A stretch of DNA of 9,120 bases from Granulosicoccaceae bacterium (GTDB lineage Bacteria > Pseudomonadota > Gammaproteobacteria > Granulosicoccales > Granulosicoccaceae). The position numbers were made by a program, and so were the translations under genes. Location of the stretch: positions 1 to 9,120 of the forward strand of contig JALZUX010000060.1 of NCBI GenBank assembly GCA_023301405.1. The letters are read 5' to 3'. The notes beneath the pieces are model-generated. The model ran no database searches. It saw only the letters and a list, made by a program, of their open reading frames with translations, and was not told where the DNA came from. Positions 6,471 to 9,120 of this stretch are shown here, piece by piece. Within the stretch, counting starts at the first letter, position 1. Every line of letters starts with the position of its first letter.

Positions 6471-6498
6471 ATGATAGCCGTCGCAGCCCTGCTGTCAA
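6471..6498 (-). promoter_or_regulatory. Near-consensus sigma70 promoter of the ebo-idi unit
   Basis: The minus strand has TTGACA (6493-6498), a 16-base spacer, and TATCAT (6471-6476). The -35 is perfect and the -10 matches five of six positions. Transcription would start near 6464, leaving a short leader before the eboD ATG at 6436. No obvious operator palindrome overlaps it. Confidence 0.7.
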
Positions 6499-6599
6499 TA
6501 CGAACACTGTGTCAAACATTTAACTTGCTCACGGTTCATACGTGTTGCTGTGAATGTCTTTTTGTCCAAGACGGGCGAGTATCTAAAATTTTTTCGGGT

Positions 6600-6604
6600 A
6601 GGAG
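6600..6604 (+). promoter_or_regulatory. Ribosome binding site of the TMEM220-type gene
   Basis: AGGAG lies 6 bases before the ATG at 6611, fixing that start. The promoter for this direction is not clear: the leader before it is AT-rich (TATCTAAAATTTTTT) but lacks a good -35. Confidence 0.75.
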
Positions 6605-6610
6605 AAATCA

Positions 6611-6976
6611 ATGCGTCTGTTAAATATTGTATTGTTTATGTTAATGATTTTGTTTATCGCATTGCAATACAACGATCCGGACGGATCAATGTGGATGGCA
6701 ATCTACTCCATACCAGCAGTGTGGGCAGCGATCGCGATTTTTAAACCAATGTGGTTAGCAGGCCGGGTTGTGCATTTGGTGCTGTTGACGTGTATTTTTG
6801 CGGCTGTTGCCGGAATAATTTATTACTGGCCAACCACACCAGGTTGGTGGCGTCAGGAAATATGGTGGGAAGTAGAAACCGCACGTGAGGGCATGGGTTT
6901 GATGATCGTGGCAATCACATTGTTTGTGGTTTGGTTCAGTCGCCCGCGTGCACGTCAGTCATCGGTTGCTGAATAG
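6611..6976 (+). CDS. TMEM220-type small membrane protein
   Basis: The 121-residue product is an inner-membrane protein with four hydrophobic segments (about 3-19, 29-44, 52-72 and 94-111) and a basic C-terminal tail (RPRARQ). The motif QYNDPDGSMW (19-28) after the first helix, followed by the WxxIY-like continuation, is the hallmark of the transmembrane 220 family, found in many bacteria and in animals. The EIWWEVETAREGMGL segment precedes the last helix. No biochemical function is established for the family. Its stop codon shares one base with a possible GTG start of the next gene, so the two genes are probably co-transcribed. It runs divergently from eboD across 174 bases; whether it is functionally linked to the ebo unit cannot be told. 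Confidence 0.8.
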   Translation: MRLLNIVLFMLMILFIALQYNDPDGSMWMAIYSIPAVWAAIAIFKPMWLAGRVVHLVLLTCIFAAVAGIIYYWPTTPGWWRQEIWWEVETAREGMGLMIVAITLFVVWFSRPRARQSSVAE

Positions 6977-6990
6977 TGCAGGCTATAGAG

Positions 6991-7803
6991 ATGGTGTATC
7001 CCCGCACTGTGATCTGGTTATGTGGTTGTGTTTTGTTATTGGCTCTGGTGTTGGGTTTTACGCCCGTTCGTGCAGAAAATACCAATGGCAACTTTGATGT
7101 AGCCTCGTTAACCGAGGCGCAAAAAGGCGAAATCTGGGATCAGGCTATTCACATACTTGGCGGTAATGCCAATGTAATCAGTCGGTGGTCAGGCCCGGTG
7201 CGATTTGCATTGATTGAAAGCAGTCAGAACGAATCTACCAGTCATGCAACTGCAGTGGTGAGTGAAATAGCTGAGTTAACACTTTTACCGCTGACGCTAA
7301 TGAGTTCAGGTCACGGTTCTGTGGGTAGTTATCTTGCCGCTCTAGAAGGATCAAAACCGTATCAACTGCTCCCTTGTGAACAGCTAAATGCATGTGCCAA
7401 TTTTGTGGTGGTTGTCGCGAGTGTTGAAAGCATGCAAAAAATAGCCAGCGCCATACCGCTTCGTGATGTTTATCAAAAAGCATTAGCCAGTGATGCCGAA
7501 ACCGTTTGCTTTTTTTCTCCCTTTCAGGCGGCGTCTGTTATTCGCCAAGCGTTGGTGTTTGTTCGTGATGATTTGCCGGCTGATATGATCAACACATGTT
7601 TGCAAGAAGAAATTTATCAGTCGTTCGGCTTGTTCAGCGACTATACAGACTCTAAATACTTTTCTTTCAATAATCAGGTGCAACCGAAATCTATCACGCT
7701 GTACGACAGGGCGCTGCTTCAGGCAGCGTATCAGTTTCCCCCGGGAACCCCCGCTTTTCTAGTGGCAAAACGCCTGATGAGTAACCTTGAAGATAACTAT
7801 TAA
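6991..7803 (+). CDS. Secreted DUF2927-type protein
   Basis: The 270-residue product starts with a signal peptide (hydrophobic core about 7-23, cleavage near VRA/EN), so it is exported or anchored. The C-terminal half resembles DUF2927: CFFSPFQAASVIRQALVFV (173-191), CLQEEIYQSFGLFSD (203-217), a Phe-Asn-Asn segment, then ITLYDRALLQAAYQFPPGTP (235-254). An N-terminal RWSGPVRFAL block (65-74) is also usual for the family. The EE in CLQEE could suggest a metallopeptidase-like fold, but no HExxH is present, so no function is claimed. Two cysteine pairs (CEQLNAC region, and C173/C203) may form disulfides. The start is uncertain: ATG at 6991 has a weak AGG upstream, while GTG at 6976 overlaps the preceding stop (TAGTG) and would add five residues. 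Confidence 0.75.
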   Translation: MVYPRTVIWLCGCVLLLALVLGFTPVRAENTNGNFDVASLTEAQKGEIWDQAIHILGGNANVISRWSGPVRFALIESSQNESTSHATAVVSEIAELTLLPLTLMSSGHGSVGSYLAALEGSKPYQLLPCEQLNACANFVVVVASVESMQKIASAIPLRDVYQKALASDAETVCFFSPFQAASVIRQALVFVRDDLPADMINTCLQEEIYQSFGLFSDYTDSKYFSFNNQVQPKSITLYDRALLQAAYQFPPGTPAFLVAKRLMSNLEDNY

Positions 7804-8062
7804 CTGAAGTCTTTCGGGGTTACAGGGGGTTGCGTGTTTTGCTTATGATCAAGTAGGTGACAATTTAATGAAAGGCAACGTTGGTGGCTAATTAATGGCC
7901 ATGCCGTAAATGATTCGAGCTGGCTCTGCTAGCTGGCATGGAAAAAAGGAAGCCTTAACCTGGATTATTCATAAGGCGACGAGTAAATATTAGCGGAATG
8001 TTGTGTATACAGTACCAAACCACTATTTGGGCACCTTCTTCAAAATAGCAGTGTGTCTATTC

Positions 8063-8086
8063 GACGCCAAAAGCAAATCTGGCGTC
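8063..8086. repeat. Inverted repeat GACGCCA/TGGCGTC
   Basis: GACGCCA (8063-8069) and TGGCGTC (8080-8086) are perfect 7-bp arms with a 10-base loop. A third GACGCC copy lies at 8182-8187. It could be an RNA 3' stem or a protein site. Confidence 0.5.
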
Positions 8087-8092
8087 ACATCT

Positions 8093-8119
8093 CGGCCCAT
8101 CCTCCCCGGCCCATCCTCC
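8093..8119. repeat. Tandem 13-bp direct repeat
   Basis: CGGCCCATCCTCC occurs at 8093-8105 and again at 8107-8119, separated by one base. Only two copies are present. A local duplication is the simplest explanation. Confidence 0.7.
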
Positions 8120-8120
8120 T

Positions 8121-8150
8121 CGTCATGTGGCGGGCCACGTTTCTCAGACG
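8121..8150. repeat. Nested inverted repeat in the convergent gap
   Basis: GTGGC (8127-8131) and GCCAC (8134-8138) are separated by only two bases, so the full stem could not close completely. They are enclosed by CGTC (8121-8124) and GACG (8147-8150). TTGGC/GCCAA (8152-8171) follows directly. Together they give a structured block about 90 bases beyond the TctA stop in its transcribed direction. Confidence 0.4.
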
Positions 8151-8235
8151 ATTGGCCACCTGTTTAGCCAAACTTCCTCTGGACGCCGAATAATCATCAT
8201 GAATGCTTCAGGTTAAATCAGGCTTTGTTATCGCT

Positions 8236-9120
8236 TTATGCAGAGGGGCTTGTTTCGCTTGGTGTCTCGCTTTTCTTGAAAAATGCACCGTAAACACTGC
8301 CACCGATAGTAACAAAGCCTGCGGCAAGTAAGCCAAACGCAATGGGTCTTGATAAAAAGCCAGAAAATTCGAAGTGCAGCATTTGCATTGCCTGGGCAAA
8401 AGTTTGCTCACCTATTTTTCCCAGTATCAGCCCTAGTACAATGCCGGCTACTGAATAGCCTGAGCGCCGCAGGAAGTAGCCGGCTACACCGGCGACAAAC
8501 ATCACTACCACGTCAATCACTAGGCCGCGTACAGCGTAAGCACCAACAGTCGCCAGTAGCAGAATCATGGGGGCCAGAAACTGAAAGGGAATTCGAAGCA
8601 AATTAACAATGGTTTTTGCTTCTAGAAAGCCAACCAGTAAAATAGCAACGTTTGCAAAAAACATGGCGGAAAATACCACCCACACCAAATCAGGACTATT
8701 GATAAACACTAATGGGCCGGGTTCCATGTCGTGCATTTGGAAAACTCCCACCATCATCGCCGTCAGTGCACCACCGGGCAGGCCTAGCGCCAGCAGTGGA
8801 ATCATGGCAGCGCCTGTTGCAGAGTTGTTGGCGGTCTCTGATGAGATGACGCCTTCAATCTTACCGGTGCCGAATTTCAGTCTGTCTTTAGACCAGCGGG
8901 CCGCTTCGTTGTAACCCATGAAGGCGGCAAGTGTGGCACCAATGCCAGGTAGAATGCCGCAGAAAAAACCGATAATGATTGAACGCACAACGGCTATTTT
9001 ATGTATCCAGAGTTCCTTAAATGTTGGAAAGTCGACGCTAAGCTTTGGTGCCTTGTAAGCACCAGTGGCTTTTTTCTCAGCTTGAACAAATATTTCAGAT
9101 ACCGCAAAAAAACCAAGAAT
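8236..9120 (-). CDS. tctA: TctA-family tripartite transporter large permease, 5' end outside window
   Basis: The 294 visible residues are the C-terminal part of a TctA-type permease (usual length about 500), the large membrane subunit of tripartite tricarboxylate transporters. These take up carboxylates with a periplasmic binding protein (TctC) and a small subunit (TctB). The frame is open to the window edge, so the GTG at 8988 is internal. Seen family blocks are FFCGILPGIGATLAAFMGY, FGTGKIEGV, SSETANNSATGAAMIPLLAL, GLPGGALTAMMVGVFQMHD and EPGP, then several hydrophobic helices (for example ILLLATVGAYAVRG and SVAGIVLGLILGKIGE), and a short charged tail ending ETSPSA. The substrate cannot be told. 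TctA is normally the last gene of its operon, which fits the non-coding gap after it; tctB and tctC would be expected just beyond the window. No transporter gene in the window depends on it. Confidence 0.9.
   Translation of the reverse strand: MLGFFAVSEIFVQAEKKATGAYKAPKLSVDFPTFKELWIHKIAVVRSIIIGFFCGILPGIGATLAAFMGYNEAARWSKDRLKFGTGKIEGVISSETANNSATGAAMIPLLALGLPGGALTAMMVGVFQMHDMEPGPLVFINSPDLVWVVFSAMFFANVAILLVGFLEAKTIVNLLRIPFQFLAPMILLLATVGAYAVRGLVIDVVVMFVAGVAGYFLRRSGYSVAGIVLGLILGKIGEQTFAQAMQMLHFEFSGFLSRPIAFGLLAAGFVTIGGSVYGAFFKKSETPSETSPSA

Larger units (their letters stand above)
7804..8235. other. Non-coding convergent gap with clustered short repeats
   Basis: No credible gene is seen between the two converging genes. 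The first half (7804-8040) holds little beyond short imperfect repeats such as two AGCTGGC copies near 7920. The second half is repeat-dense and relatively C-rich on the plus strand. No clear stem followed by a T run was found for either gene, so terminators here are unproven. No transposase fragment or tRNA was recognised. Confidence 0.6.

Noticed and set aside
7869..7892. Small ORF after the DUF2927-type gene with an upstream AGGTGA
   Set aside because: It is only seven codons long and resembles nothing known.
8041..8200. Integron attC site, CRISPR or insertion sequence end
   Set aside because: Only two tandem copies without regular spacers, no integrase or transposase, and no terminal repeat pair or target duplication was found.
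8236..8988. A complete 250-residue permease starting at GTG 8988
   Set aside because: The frame is open to the window edge and the upstream translation continues in TctA style, so 8988 is an internal Val codon.

Overview
The window looks like part of the chromosome of a Gram-negative, heterotrophic proteobacterium, most likely a gammaproteobacterium (inference from protein character, moderate GC, and sigma70-type promoters). Several products carry Sec-type signal peptides and act in the periplasm: a c-type cytochrome and a PQQ-type dehydrogenase. A TctA-type solute transporter gene adds to this picture. Genus cannot be assigned from the sequence alone. No rRNA, tRNA, CRISPR array, transposase or phage gene was seen.

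Layout. (1) Positions 93-836 (-) encode a secreted diheme cytochrome c with two class I domains. (2) Positions 1111-2415 (-) encode a secreted PQQ-dependent aldose-type dehydrogenase (GSDH family) with a strong ribosome binding site and its own intrinsic terminator (about 1046-1082). The cytochrome gene lies beyond that terminator, is probably transcribed separately, and is a plausible electron acceptor for the dehydrogenase. (3) Positions 2561-6498 (-) form a compact transcription unit bounded by a near-consensus sigma70 promoter (TTGACA-16-TATCAT, 6471-6498) and an intrinsic terminator with a perfect 10-bp stem (2561-2594). The gene order is eboD (dehydroquinate-synthase-like sugar phosphate cyclase), eboA, eboB (TatD-like metal hydrolase), idi (type I isopentenyl-diphosphate isomerase). 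eboA/eboB and eboB/idi each overlap by ATGA. (4) Divergently, 6611-7803 (+) holds a TMEM220-type membrane protein and a secreted DUF2927-type protein, which nearly abut. (5) Positions 7804-8235 are a non-coding convergent gap rich in short inverted and direct repeats. (6) Positions 8236-9120 (-) are the C-terminal part of a TctA-family tripartite transporter permease, cut by the window edge.

The most notable content is the reduced ebo cluster. Known ebo clusters carry six genes (eboA-F), are scattered across bacteria, and occur in some eustigmatophyte plastids. They have been linked to moving or maturing small metabolites, such as scytonemin monomer export in a cyanobacterium and nematode repellence in a Pseudomonas. 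Here only D, A and B are present. The UbiA-like prenyltransferase gene eboC, and eboE and eboF, are absent from the unit, while an isoprenoid isomerase gene is translationally coupled to eboB. This suggests, but does not show, an ebo-type pathway tied to isoprenoid supply. Between eboD and eboA lie mutually exclusive hairpins and a possible leader ORF whose stop overlaps an internal eboA start, which could set expression of the distal genes.
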